Below, in pieces: positions 15,230 to 23,504 of a stretch of 64,000 nt of DNA. The notes below the pieces were generated by a model. That model saw only the letters and a list, made by a program, of their open reading frames with translations. It was not told the DNA's origin and ran no database searches. The first letter of the stretch is position 1, and every line of letters starts with the position of its first letter. Location of the stretch: assembly GCA_016710635.1 (NCBI GenBank), contig JADJVL010000005.1:186001-250000 (forward strand), written 5' to 3'. This stretch comes from Holophagaceae bacterium (lineage in GTDB: Bacteria > Acidobacteriota > Holophagae > Holophagales > Holophagaceae). The position numbers were made by a program, and so were the translations under genes.

Positions 15230-15688
15230 ATGGCCGCCGCACCGCCTCCCGATCCCCGCTTCGCGGACTTCTTCGCCGAGCACCACGTGCTCACCCTCGC
15301 CGTGGCGAAGGGGAACGTCCCCTGGTGCGCCACCTGCTACTACGCCTGGCTGGAGGACCGGCGCCGCTTCGTCATCGCCTCCGATCCCGAGACCCGCCAC
15401 ATGCGCGACGCCTTCGCAGTCGCCCATCCCCAGGTGGCCTGGGCCATCGCCCTGGAGACGAAGGCCGTGGGCATGATCCGCGGCGTCCAGTGCGCCGGCG
15501 CCCTCGTGGAATTGAAGGGCCCCGCCCACGCCAAGGCCAAGGCGGCCTACCTGGAGCGCTTCCCCATCGCCCGCATGATGCCCCGCCTGCGGCTCTGGGG
15601 CCTGGATCCGGACGTCATGAAGCTCACGGACAACCGCCTGGGCTTCGGAACGAAGCTGACTTGGCTTTCCCGCGAGGATGGCTTCTGA
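15230..15688 (+). CDS. YhbP/pyridoxamine-oxidase-fold small flavin-type protein
   Basis: A 152-residue split-barrel protein. The sequence runs from FFAEHHVLTLAVAKGNVPWCATCYYAWLEDRR through FVIASDPETRHMRDAF and WAIALETKAVGMIRGVQCAGALVEL, the layout of UPF0306/YhbP and related pyridoxamine 5'-phosphate oxidase-like proteins. These bind FMN or heme in some members. The role here is unknown. It is divergent from the DinB-like gene and followed closely by rpoZ. Confidence 0.8.
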   Translation: MAAAPPPDPRFADFFAEHHVLTLAVAKGNVPWCATCYYAWLEDRRRFVIASDPETRHMRDAFAVAHPQVAWAIALETKAVGMIRGVQCAGALVELKGPAHAKAKAAYLERFPIARMMPRLRLWGLDPDVMKLTDNRLGFGTKLTWLSREDGF

Positions 15689-15761
15689 GCCCTCTCCGCC
15701 GCCAGGAATCCTGTGGTGTCAAGGCCTTTCGCGTGCTAGAGTCGAAGGTTCCGAGGTATCC

Positions 15762-16043
15762 ATGACCCGTACCATCGTCCACATTCCTGAAGAGATCGCG
15801 AACAAGTACCGCTTTGTCGTCGTGAGCGGCAAGCGCTGCGATCAGCTTCAGCGCGGCGCCTACCCGAAGGTCGAAGTGACCGTTCCCGTGAGCCGCCTGG
15901 GCCATCCCCAGGAAGCCCCGAGGCTCGCCAGCTTCTGGTCCCAGGTTTCCGTCCGGGAAGTCGAAGAGAGCCGCATCGCCTTCGAGGAGCCGGAAGTCAT
16001 CTCCCTCGACTACACCATCGAGGCGCCCATTTCCGTTGAGTAG
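15762..16043 (+). CDS. rpoZ: DNA-directed RNA polymerase omega subunit
   Basis: A 93-residue protein. The helical core IPEEIANKYRFVVVSGKRCDQLQRGAYPKV matches the omega family pattern (start of helix, hydrophobic triplet, KR..QL..G..P). Omega helps fold beta' and assemble RNA polymerase. The C-terminal 45 residues are more acidic and beta-prone than in E. coli omega, as in several deep-branching phyla. The ATG at 15762 is the first one matching the family; the frame upstream is unrelated. A hairpin follows the gene. Confidence 0.88.
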   Translation: MTRTIVHIPEEIANKYRFVVVSGKRCDQLQRGAYPKVEVTVPVSRLGHPQEAPRLASFWSQVSVREVEESRIAFEEPEVISLDYTIEAPISVE

Positions 16044-16072
16044 TTCCGTCGCTTAGTCGGCGACACTCGCCT

Positions 16073-16098
16073 GGAAGGCCCCGGAGACGGGGCCTTCC
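16073..16098 (+). terminator. Terminator-like hairpin after rpoZ
   Basis: A 10-bp perfect stem GGAAGGCCCC / GGGGCCTTCC with a 6-base loop lies 30 bases after the rpoZ stop. The downstream tract is GGCGTTGTGG rather than T-rich, so its efficiency is uncertain. Confidence 0.6.
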
Positions 16099-16115
16099 GG
16101 CGTTGTGGCGCTTAT

Positions 16116-16131
16116 TTCAACGGATGATGAA
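16116..16131 (+). promoter_or_regulatory. Operator-like palindrome O1 upstream of tetR
   Basis: TTCAACGGATGATGAA is an imperfect 6-4-6 inverted repeat with the same architecture as the site at 16166-16181, exactly 50 bases upstream of it. It is a probable second binding site for the TetR regulator encoded immediately downstream. Confidence 0.5.
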
Positions 16132-16165
16132 TTTTTATTGCGCTTCCCGCGCCCTGGGCCTAGTC

Positions 16166-16181
16166 TTCAACATTCGTTGAA
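16166..16181 (+). promoter_or_regulatory. Operator-like palindrome O2 upstream of tetR
   Basis: TTCAACATTCGTTGAA is a perfect 6-4-6 inverted repeat (TTCAAC / GTTGAA) placed 11 bases before the tetR GTG start, where bound repressor would block transcription or the transcript start. It is a likely autoregulatory site for the tetR-exporter operon. Confidence 0.65.
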
Positions 16182-16192
16182 CAGGTTGCCCC

Positions 16193-16912
16193 GTGCCCCG
16201 CTCCGGCCAGTCCCCAGCTCCGAAGACCCGCGGCCCCAAGGCCGCGAAGGTGGACACGGACCAGATCCTCGACGCGGCGCGGAAAGTGTTCTCCCTGGAG
16301 GGGCTGAAGGGCAGTTCCATCCGCGCCATCGCACGGGAGGCCGGGTGCGACCCGGCGCTGATCTACTACCACTTCGAGAGCAAGGAGGCCATGTTCCTGG
16401 CCCTCGTGGACCAGAAGCTCACGCCCCTCGCCGCGGCCCTCAAGGATCTGGCTGCGGAAACCGACCAGCGTCCCGCCTCCCTTCGGCTATGGGACGTGCT
16501 GCAGACCTACAAGGCCCACTTCAGCTGCGACGCGGGGTTCCGATCCATGCTGCGAGGCGAGATCCTGCGGGGCGCGGAAGGCACCCGGGACGCCATGGCC
16601 CTCCACATCCGGCGCACCGCGGGGACCATCTGGGAGCTCCTGCGCCAGGGCCAGGACCGCGGGGAGCTGCTGCCCGGGCTGCACCCGCCCCTCACCACCT
16701 TCTTCTTCGTCCGCACCTACATGGAGATCCTGGATCTCATCCCGGTGATGGGCGCAAGGGTGGACCTGGTGGACGCCGCGGACGCGGTGGCCGTGGCCGA
16801 AAGGGCCTGGTTCCGCCTCTTCTGGCGCGGCATCGCCGCCGACCCCACGAGCCCCCTGCCCCCGGGACCCTGGGACCCGCCCCTGGAATCCACCCGTCCG
16901 GAGCCCGCATGA
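16193..16912 (+). CDS. TetR-family transcriptional regulator
   Basis: A 239-residue regulator. The N-terminal helix-turn-helix domain (about 20-70) reads DQILDAARKVFSLEGLKGSSIRAIAREAGCDPALIYYHFESKEAMF, a textbook TetR signature. The C-terminal ligand-binding half is all-helical and unassigned. The start is the GTG at 16193; a basic tail precedes the domain. Its stop overlaps the next gene as ATGA, so it is co-transcribed with the exporter it presumably represses, resembling the CecR (YbiH)-YbhGFSR arrangement of E. coli. Two 6-4-6 palindromes lie just upstream. Confidence 0.93.
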   Translation: MPRSGQSPAPKTRGPKAAKVDTDQILDAARKVFSLEGLKGSSIRAIAREAGCDPALIYYHFESKEAMFLALVDQKLTPLAAALKDLAAETDQRPASLRLWDVLQTYKAHFSCDAGFRSMLRGEILRGAEGTRDAMALHIRRTAGTIWELLRQGQDRGELLPGLHPPLTTFFFVRTYMEILDLIPVMGARVDLVDAADAVAVAERAWFRLFWRGIAADPTSPLPPGPWDPPLESTRPEPA

Positions 16913-17859
16913 AACGCGTCTTCGCCCCCCTGCTGCTTGTCCTGCTGGCCGCCTGCGGCCGGAGCAAGGATCCGGTCCTCAACGGCCGGGTGGAAGCCTA
17001 CCTCACGGATCTCGGCCCCCGGGTGGCCGGCCGCCTGGTGGAACTGAAGGTCGTGGAAGGCCAGCGGGTGAAGGCCGGGGAGCTCCTCGCCCGGGTCTCC
17101 GCGGAGGAGCTCGACGCCGCGGTGCAGCGGGACCTCGCCTCCCTGCAGATGGTCGAGGCCAGGGAGCTGGAGGCCGCCAACGGCACCCGCGCCGAGGATG
17201 TCGGCCAGGGCGAGGCCAGGGTGCGGGACGCCGAGGCGGCCCTGCGTCTGGCGGAACAGAACCTGAAGCGCGCCGCCCAGCTCTCCCGCGATGGCGTCCT
17301 CAGCCAGGCGGAGCTGGACCGCGCCCAGGCCGAGCGGGACCGGGCTGCCGCCGGCCTCCACCTGGCCGCCAAGTCCCTGGCGGAGCTGAAGGCCGGGCTG
17401 CGCTTGGAGCAGCGGCAGGGCGTCACCGCCGACGCCCGCCGGGCCAAGGCCGTGCTGGCCCAGAGCCGCGCCCAGGCCACCTTCACGGAGATCCGGGCGC
17501 CCTTCGACGGGCTGGTGGTGCACCGGTTGCGGGAAGTGGGCTCGGTCCTGTCGGCGGGGCAGAGCGTCCTGACCCTCGCCCGCCTCGACACTCTCTGGGT
17601 GCGGGTCTACCTGCCCCAGTCCATCCAGGCGAAGGCCCACATCGGCCAGGCCGTGGATGTGGAGACCGCCGACAAGCGCGTCTTCCACGCCACCCTGGAC
17701 GAGGTCTCCAGCGAAGCGGAGTACACCCCGAAGATGGTGGAGACCAAGGAGGAGCGGGTGAACCTCGTCTACCCCGCCCGGGTGCACCTGAAGGACGGCT
17801 TCGACAAGGGCCTGGTGCCCGGGCTCTCCGTGGACGTGCGCGTGAAGGCCCAGCCGTGA
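16909..17859 (+). CDS. HlyD/YbhG-type periplasmic adaptor lipoprotein
   Basis: A 316-residue membrane-fusion (adaptor) subunit. The signal peptide ends in a lipobox (LLAAC, Cys 16). It is followed by the N-terminal half of a biotinyl-lipoyl-like domain (GPRVAGRLVELKVVEGQRVKAGELLARV), a long coiled-coil hairpin (about 75-180, heptads rich in Ala/Glu/Arg), the second lipoyl half (IRAPFDGLVVHRLREVGSVLSAG) and a beta-barrel domain. It would link the inner-membrane ABC exporter to an outer-membrane channel. It overlaps both tetR and the first ATPase gene by four bases. Confidence 0.92.
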   Translation: MKRVFAPLLLVLLAACGRSKDPVLNGRVEAYLTDLGPRVAGRLVELKVVEGQRVKAGELLARVSAEELDAAVQRDLASLQMVEARELEAANGTRAEDVGQGEARVRDAEAALRLAEQNLKRAAQLSRDGVLSQAELDRAQAERDRAAAGLHLAAKSLAELKAGLRLEQRQGVTADARRAKAVLAQSRAQATFTEIRAPFDGLVVHRLREVGSVLSAGQSVLTLARLDTLWVRVYLPQSIQAKAHIGQAVDVETADKRVFHATLDEVSSEAEYTPKMVETKEERVNLVYPARVHLKDGFDKGLVPGLSVDVRVKAQP

Positions 17860-18788
17860 GCCTGGCGTCCGCGCTGCTCCTGCGGGCGGAGCACCTCGCC
17901 TGCACCTTCCGCAACGGCACCCGGGCCGTCAAGGACTTCGACCTGGAACTGCGGGCCGGGGAGCTCGTCGGGCTCATCGGCCCGGACGGCGCCGGCAAGA
18001 CCACCACCTTCCGCATGCTCATGGGCCTGCAGACGCCCACCGCGGGAAACCTCGTCGTCCAGGTGGATCCCGCCCAGGTGGCCTACGTGCCCCAGGTCTT
18101 CGCCCTGGCCCCGGACCTCACCGTGGACGAGAACATGCGGCTGCAGGCCGGGCTCTACGGCCTGAAGGCGCCGGAGGCCCGCATCGCCTCCCTCCTCGCC
18201 TCCGTGGAGCTGGAGCGCTTCCGCGGCCGCATGGCCGGCGCCCTGTCCGGCGGCATGAAGCAGAAGCTTTCCCTCTGCGTGGCCCTGCTTCCCGCCCCCC
18301 GCCTGCTCCTGCTGGACGAGCCCACCACCGGTGTGGACCCCGTGTCCCGCCGGGAGTTCTGGTCCCTCCTCCATGAAGTCCATGACGAGGGCGTCGCGAT
18401 CCTCTTCTCCACCCCCTACATGGACGAGGCCGAATACGCCCACCACGGGCTGCTCATGCACGAGGGGTGCGTCCTGGACCGGGGCAGCCTCGGCGACTTC
18501 CGCGACAAGATCCCGGGCCTGACCGTGCGGGTCGTGACCGCCGCCCGCCGCGAGGTGCAGGTGGCCCTCTGGGAGATGAAGCCCCTGGATCTCTTCGGCG
18601 AAGGGGAGGTCATCCGGGCCCGCTTTCCGGAGCAGGACACGGCGGCCCTCCTGGCGCGGATCCAGGCCGTTCCCGGCGTCGAGCGGGCGGAAGTCTCCGA
18701 GGCCACCCTGGAGGACTACTTCCTCCACGCCCTGGTGGAGGCGGAAACCGGGGCGCCGGCTGCCGCGTTGGGGACCACCCATGGCTGA
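17856..18788 (+). CDS. ABC exporter ATPase 1 (YbhF N-half-like)
   Basis: A 310-residue ABC ATPase. Walker A is GPDGAGKTTT, the signature is LSGGMKQKLSL and Walker B is LLLLDEPTTGVDP, followed by the C-terminal extension typical of drug- and export-type ATPases. The GTG start at 17856 overlaps the adaptor stop. In E. coli YbhF two such domains are fused in one chain; here they are two genes overlapping by eight bases (18781-18788), so a heterodimeric motor is likely. Confidence 0.93.
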   Translation: MSLASALLLRAEHLACTFRNGTRAVKDFDLELRAGELVGLIGPDGAGKTTTFRMLMGLQTPTAGNLVVQVDPAQVAYVPQVFALAPDLTVDENMRLQAGLYGLKAPEARIASLLASVELERFRGRMAGALSGGMKQKLSLCVALLPAPRLLLLDEPTTGVDPVSRREFWSLLHEVHDEGVAILFSTPYMDEAEYAHHGLLMHEGCVLDRGSLGDFRDKIPGLTVRVVTAARREVQVALWEMKPLDLFGEGEVIRARFPEQDTAALLARIQAVPGVERAEVSEATLEDYFLHALVEAETGAPAAALGTTHG

Positions 18789-19716
18789 CGCCATCCTCGA
18801 AGTCGAAAAGCTCACCAAGCGCTTCGGCGACTTCACCGCCGTGCAGGACCTCACCTTCGAAGTCCAGCCCGACGAGGTCTTCGGCTTCCTCGGCCCCAAC
18901 GGCGCCGGCAAGAGCACCACCATCAAGATGCTCTGCGGGGTCCTCACGCCCACCTCCGGCAGCGCCCGGGCCATGGGCTACGACCTGTTCACCCAGGCCG
19001 ACCACGTGCGGGCGCAGATCGGCTACATGAGCCAGAAGTTCAGCCTCCTCGACGACCTCACCGTGCTGGAGAACCTGGCCTACTTCGGCCAGCTCTACGG
19101 CCTGCAGGGGGCGAAGCTGAAGGACGAGATCCAGCTGCGCATCCGCGAGCTCCAGCTGAAACCCCTGGAAAACCTCCTGGTGGCGGGGCTTTCCACCGGC
19201 GAGAAGCAGCGGGTGGCCCTGGCTTCGAGCACCCTGCACCGGCCCCGGATGCTCTTCCTGGACGAGCCCACCAGCGGCGTGGATCCCCTCCGCCGGCGCC
19301 TCTTCTGGGAGGCCATGGACGATCTGGTGAAGGACGGCATGACGATCCTCGTCACCACCCACAACCTGGGGGAAGCGGACCAGTGCGACCGCCTCGCCTT
19401 CATCATGTCCGGCCGGCTCATGGCCTACGGCAGGCCCCGCACCCTCAAGGAGGGCATGGGCCGCCAGGTTCTGGAATTACGGAGCGAGCGGTTCCGGGAG
19501 TTGCAGGCGGCGGCGCTGAAGCAGCCCGGCATCCTTTCCGCGGAGCTCATGGGGCGCGGCGTCCGCCTCGCCCTGCCCGCGGGCCAGCCCACGGCGGCCG
19601 TGCTGGCGGGGCTCCGTGGCCAGGGCCTCAGCTTCGAAGCCGGCCCTGCCGAGGCACCGAGCCTCGAGGACCTGTTCATCGATCTCGTCCAGCAATCCCG
19701 GGCCCAGGAGGTCTGA
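18781..19716 (+). CDS. ABC exporter ATPase 2 (YbhF C-half-like)
   Basis: A 311-residue ABC ATPase with Walker A GPNGAGKSTT, Walker B MLFLDEPTSGVDP and a slightly degenerate signature LSTGEKQRVAL, in which Thr replaces the usual first Gly of SGG. An asymmetric pair, one canonical and one modified signature, is known in heterodimeric exporters. It starts with ATG inside the last codons of ATPase 1 and ends three bases before the permease start codon. Confidence 0.92.
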   Translation: MADAILEVEKLTKRFGDFTAVQDLTFEVQPDEVFGFLGPNGAGKSTTIKMLCGVLTPTSGSARAMGYDLFTQADHVRAQIGYMSQKFSLLDDLTVLENLAYFGQLYGLQGAKLKDEIQLRIRELQLKPLENLLVAGLSTGEKQRVALASSTLHRPRMLFLDEPTSGVDPLRRRLFWEAMDDLVKDGMTILVTTHNLGEADQCDRLAFIMSGRLMAYGRPRTLKEGMGRQVLELRSERFRELQAAALKQPGILSAELMGRGVRLALPAGQPTAAVLAGLRGQGLSFEAGPAEAPSLEDLFIDLVQQSRAQEV

Positions 19717-19719
19717 CCC

Positions 19720-20844
19720 ATGTGGAACCGCATCAAGGCCCTCGTCTGGAAGGAACTCCTGCAACTGCGACGGGACCGGTTGACCCTGGCGATGATCCTC
19801 TTCATCCCCCTCATGCAGATCACGATCTACGGCTTCCTCAACAACGACGTGAAGCACCTGCCCACCGTCGTGCTGGACGAGAGCCACAGCCAGGAGAGCC
19901 GGGACTTCGTGCAGGCCATGGCCGCCACCCAGTACTTCGACATCCACGAGGAGGTCTCCTCGGAGAAGGAGATCCGCCAGCACATCGACTCCGGTGTGGC
20001 CCAGGTGGCCATCTGGTTCCCCCCGGACTACGCCCGGAAGATCCGGAGCGGAGGCACGGGCCAGGCCCTGGTGATCGTGGACGCCAGCAATTCCACCGTG
20101 GCCGGCAGCGCCATGGCGGTGGCCTTCGGCGTCGGCCAGACCCGGGGCACGGCGCTGATGTTCGACCGCATGGGCTACGGCCAGGCCACAAGGCCCCAGA
20201 CCGCCATCGAGCTGCGGATCCGGCCCTGGTACAACCCGAACCTGCGCACCCCCAACTTCATCATCCCGGGCCTGGTGGCCATCATCGTGTCCATGACCTG
20301 CGTGATGTTCGCGTCGGGGAGCATCGTGAAGGAGAAGGAGCGGGGCACCCTGGACCAGGTGATGGTGACGCCGGTGCGGCCCTTCGAACTCTTCCTGGGC
20401 AAGGTCATTCCGGTCATCGGCATGGCCTATGCCCAGATGACCGTGCTGCTGGTCCTGGCGCGGGTCCTTTTCGATGTCCCCATCGCCGGGAACATCCCCC
20501 TGCTCTACGCGTCGGCCTTCCTGTTCATCCTGGCCATGCTGGGCATCGGCATCCGCATCAGCACCGCGGCCCAGAGCCAGGCCCAGTCCAGCCAGATGAG
20601 CTTCATGATGTTTCTGCCCATGGTCTTCCTCTCGGACTACATCTTTCCCCTGAACGGCATGCCCCTGGCCTTCCGCGTCATCGGCGAGCTGATCCCCGTC
20701 ACCCACTTCATCCGCATCATGCGCGCCATCGTCATGCGGGGCGTCGGCATCGAGGTGATCTGGATCCACGCCTTGAAGCTCATCGTGTTCATCGTGGTGA
20801 TCTGGGCCATCGCGATCAAGGGGATGCGGCGAGCCAGCGCGTAG
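19720..20844 (+). CDS. ABC-2 type permease (YbhS/YbhR-like)
   Basis: A 374-residue membrane permease. One N-terminal span (LTLAMILFIPLMQITIYGF), an extracytoplasmic region of about 140 residues, then five closely spaced spans, with the ABC-2 motif KEKERGTLDQVMVTPVRPFELFLGKV in the first cytoplasmic loop. YbhGFSR-type exporters usually have two related permeases. Only one is present, so this system either works as a homodimer or has lost its second permease. It is the last gene of the tetR operon. Confidence 0.92.
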   Translation: MWNRIKALVWKELLQLRRDRLTLAMILFIPLMQITIYGFLNNDVKHLPTVVLDESHSQESRDFVQAMAATQYFDIHEEVSSEKEIRQHIDSGVAQVAIWFPPDYARKIRSGGTGQALVIVDASNSTVAGSAMAVAFGVGQTRGTALMFDRMGYGQATRPQTAIELRIRPWYNPNLRTPNFIIPGLVAIIVSMTCVMFASGSIVKEKERGTLDQVMVTPVRPFELFLGKVIPVIGMAYAQMTVLLVLARVLFDVPIAGNIPLLYASAFLFILAMLGIGIRISTAAQSQAQSSQMSFMMFLPMVFLSDYIFPLNGMPLAFRVIGELIPVTHFIRIMRAIVMRGVGIEVIWIHALKLIVFIVVIWAIAIKGMRRASA

Positions 20845-20861
20845 GGCCCGGGCCGCCCTAC
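20841..20861. terminator. Convergent hairpin between the permease and the exported unknown
   Basis: A 7-bp stem GTAGGGC / GCCCTAC with a 7-base loop spans the permease stop codon and the end of the converging gene. No T-tract is present, so it is only a possible bidirectional terminator. Confidence 0.35.
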
Positions 20862-21532
20862 GAACCGCCTTCTGGGCGCTGGCGCCCTGCACCCCTGGCC
20901 ATGGAATCCACGATCAATTTCTCGATACCCTTCGCCAAACGCATGGGATCGGCGGGTCGATCCAGAAGCATCAGGACCACGGCAACATTCCCAACGACGA
21001 ACCGGATTGATTGGAGCCCTTGCTGCTTCCTTTCCGCTGGTGTGCCGCGCCGAGGCTGCACGATACAGAGGTCTCCCAGGCCGTGGCGGCGGACTTCGTA
21101 TTTCCGGACAATGATCTCGAGAGGCAGGGAATTGCCCACCATTTCAGCGAGCAGCCTTGCTACGGCCTGCTCATGCGAGGGGCTGACTGTGATAAAGCCC
21201 GTGGCTGCTACTTCCTTCCCTTCGAGAATTTTTAAGGTCCTCCGGTGGTCCACCCCGGTTTCCGGTTCCTCCAGCTTCAGGAAGCCAAAAGCCTGCTCGC
21301 CCTGGATGGTTTGAAGAATCGCTTCCCCAACCACAGGCCGTGAGGATCTGACCGATTCGGAAATGCCGAGGGCCTTCCGTAACTGCTCGACTCTCGATCC
21401 GGCCACCCCGGGCCCCGGCACCTGTACCGGGCTCGGCTCCCTCAAGGCTTCGCCCGCCGACCCGACGCCAGTCACCATGAGCACAGCCGCAGCGTCTGCC
21501 ACCAGGCACTTCGGAATTTTCAGTACATTCAT
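20858..21532 (-). CDS. Exported protein of unknown function
   Basis: A 224-residue protein starting at the ATG at 21532 with a weak signal peptide (CLVADAAAVLMVTGVGSAGEA). The remainder is a soluble alpha/beta protein with no recognised domain (GFLKLEEPETGVDHRRTLKI and FVVGNVAVVLMLLDRP are its most hydrophobic stretches). A start at 21580 is open but lacks a better ribosome site. Base composition is somewhat lower in GC than its neighbours. It is convergent with the ABC permease, with 13 bases between stops. Confidence 0.6.
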   Translation of the reverse strand: MNVLKIPKCLVADAAAVLMVTGVGSAGEALREPSPVQVPGPGVAGSRVEQLRKALGISESVRSSRPVVGEAILQTIQGEQAFGFLKLEEPETGVDHRRTLKILEGKEVAATGFITVSPSHEQAVARLLAEMVGNSLPLEIIVRKYEVRRHGLGDLCIVQPRRGTPAERKQQGLQSIRFVVGNVAVVLMLLDRPADPMRLAKGIEKLIVDSMARGAGRQRPEGGS

Positions 21533-21746
21533 TCCGCCCTCGCGCCAATGAAGGTGCCAAACGGCCGCCCCGAGCTTCACCTACACACGATTCTGCACCC
21601 ACCAGCAGCCCGGAAATCCACGGTTGTTTAGGCCCGATACACCAACCCACCCGGCGGGTGGTGAGAGGCATTAGCCCTTCCATGCTTAGCCCCGGTAAGG
21701 GCGCAGCGGGGACCCGCGCTCCGGTAGACTGATCCCGAGGAACGCC

Positions 21747-22898
21747 ATGCCCGGTCTCGCCCGTCCGCTCCAGTCCTACATCCACGACGCCCGCCTGCTG
21801 CCCATCGCCGAAAAGGTCCAGCGGGGCGAGCGCCTCACCTTCGAGGACGGGCTGCTGCTCTATGAGACCCCGGACCTCACCGGCGTCGGGGCGATGGCCC
21901 ACCATGTCCGGCTCGCGAAGCACGGGCTGAAGACCTACTTCGTGCAGAACCGGCGCCTGAGCTACACCAACATCTGCTACACCCACTGCCAGTTCTGCGC
22001 GTTCCAGGCGAAGCCCGGGGATCCGCGGGCCTACGTGCTTTCCGCGGAGGACATTGTCGGCGAGCTGGCGAAGCCCGAGAACGCCGGCGTGAAGGAGCTC
22101 CACATGGTGGCGGGGCACTACCCGAAGCTGAAGATCGAGTACTTCGAAGACCTCTTCCGCCGCATCAAGGAACGCTTCCCGGACCTGCACCTGAAGGTTT
22201 TCACCATGGTGGAGATGGGCTACTACGCCAAGGTGAGCGGCCTCTCCGTGGAGGCCTTCCTGGACCGCTGCGTGGCGGCGGGCCTCGAGAGCTGCCCGGG
22301 GGGCGGCGCCGAGATCTTCGACGCGGAGATCCGCGCGGAGATCTGCGTCGGCAAGAAGGACGCCCAGGTCTGGCTCGACAACGCCGAGCTCTGCCACGCC
22401 AAGGGCGTCCCGACGAACTGCACCATGCTCTATGGCCACATCGAACAGGCGAAACACAAAGTGGACCACCTGCTGCGCCTGCGGGACCTCCAGGACCGCA
22501 GCCTGGCGAAGGGCAAGGCCCACTTCCTCGCCTACATCCCCCTGGCCTACCAGAACGAGAACAATGAGCTGAGCCGCACCCACGTCATCCACGAGACCAC
22601 CGGCGTCGCCGACCTCCGGGAGATCGCCGTGGCCCGCCTCCTCCTCGACAACATCCCGCACATCAAGGCCTACTGGGTGATGATCGGCGAAGGCCTGGCC
22701 CAGATCGGCCTCAACTACGGCGCCAACGACCTGGACGGCACCATCATCGAGGAGGAGATCGCCCACGACGCCGGCGCCTCCACGCCCCAGATGCTGAGCA
22801 AGGCCCAGCTGGTGCGCATCATCCGCGAAGCCGGCTTCGAGGCCCTGGAGCGGGATAATCTGTATCAGACCTACGATTCCGAGCCAGTGACCGCCTGA
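21747..22898 (+). CDS. mqnE: Aminodeoxyfutalosine synthase (radical SAM)
   Basis: Second step of the futalosine route to menaquinone, joining an adenosyl radical to 3-((1-carboxyvinyl)oxy)benzoate. The 383-residue protein has the radical SAM cluster motif CYTHCQFC (Cys 77, 81, 84) after NRRLSYTNIC, and the MqnE-type PGGGAEIF and GHIEQAKHKVDHLLRLRDLQD segments. It is distinguished from MqnC by overall length and by these motifs, from memory of the family. The other mqn genes are not in the window. It is followed after 10 bases by the formyl-THF cyclo-ligase. Confidence 0.92.
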   Translation: MPGLARPLQSYIHDARLLPIAEKVQRGERLTFEDGLLLYETPDLTGVGAMAHHVRLAKHGLKTYFVQNRRLSYTNICYTHCQFCAFQAKPGDPRAYVLSAEDIVGELAKPENAGVKELHMVAGHYPKLKIEYFEDLFRRIKERFPDLHLKVFTMVEMGYYAKVSGLSVEAFLDRCVAAGLESCPGGGAEIFDAEIRAEICVGKKDAQVWLDNAELCHAKGVPTNCTMLYGHIEQAKHKVDHLLRLRDLQDRSLAKGKAHFLAYIPLAYQNENNELSRTHVIHETTGVADLREIAVARLLLDNIPHIKAYWVMIGEGLAQIGLNYGANDLDGTIIEEEIAHDAGASTPQMLSKAQLVRIIREAGFEALERDNLYQTYDSEPVTA

Positions 22899-22908
22899 AG
22901 GTCCCACG

Positions 22909-23457
22909 GTGGATTCCAAGCCCGAACTCCGCAAGCGCATGTCGGTCGTGCGGGACGGCCTCCCGGCGGAAGCCCGCGCGGCGGCCTCCGCGGCCCTCTG
23001 CGCCCGCATCGAGGCCTTCTGCGTGAGCCGCCGCATCCGGAAGGTGGGCGCCTTCTGGCCTCTCGGTTCGGAAGTTGATCTGCGACCCCTCATCCAGGGC
23101 CATCCGGACTGGCTGTTCTGGTTCCCCCGGGTAGCCAGCACTGCCCCGCCCCGCCTGGCTTGGGGCACGGAGCCCCTGCAGCCGGGGCTATGGGGCCTGA
23201 TGGAGCCCACGATCACCCAGCACTTCACCCCACCCGTGGACCTGCTCCTGGTGCCAGGCCTCGCCTTCGACGACCGGGGATTCCGGGTGGGCTACGGCAA
23301 GGGGTACTACGACACGGTGCTGGAGCGTCTCGGCGAGGAGGTCATCACCATGGGCGCCTGTTTCCAGGCCCAGCTCGTGGACCACGTCCCCGAGGAGATG
23401 CACGACCAGCCCGTGGACTGGCTGGCCACGGAGTCGAGGATTCGCGACCTGCGGTAA
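22909..23457 (+). CDS. 5-formyltetrahydrofolate cyclo-ligase
   Basis: A 182-residue enzyme converting 5-formyl-THF to 5,10-methenyl-THF with ATP. The N-terminal ELRKRMSVVRDGL basic helix, a central KVGAFWPLGSEVDLRPLI segment and the C-terminal signature LVPGLAFDDRGFRVGYGKGYYDTVLE are characteristic. The start is a GTG at 22909, ten bases after the mqnE stop, so it is probably co-transcribed. Confidence 0.93.
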   Translation: MDSKPELRKRMSVVRDGLPAEARAAASAALCARIEAFCVSRRIRKVGAFWPLGSEVDLRPLIQGHPDWLFWFPRVASTAPPRLAWGTEPLQPGLWGLMEPTITQHFTPPVDLLLVPGLAFDDRGFRVGYGKGYYDTVLERLGEEVITMGACFQAQLVDHVPEEMHDQPVDWLATESRIRDLR

Positions 23458-23504
23458 GGCCGGGCTCCGTGCGACATTAGTTCGGACCCCTTGCCTGGAG
23501 CCCC

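Noticed and set aside
21600..21740. CACGGTTG and GTTTAGGC words upstream of mqnE as another attC
   Set aside because: The resemblance is limited to a few bases, with no paired R boxes or complementary arms.
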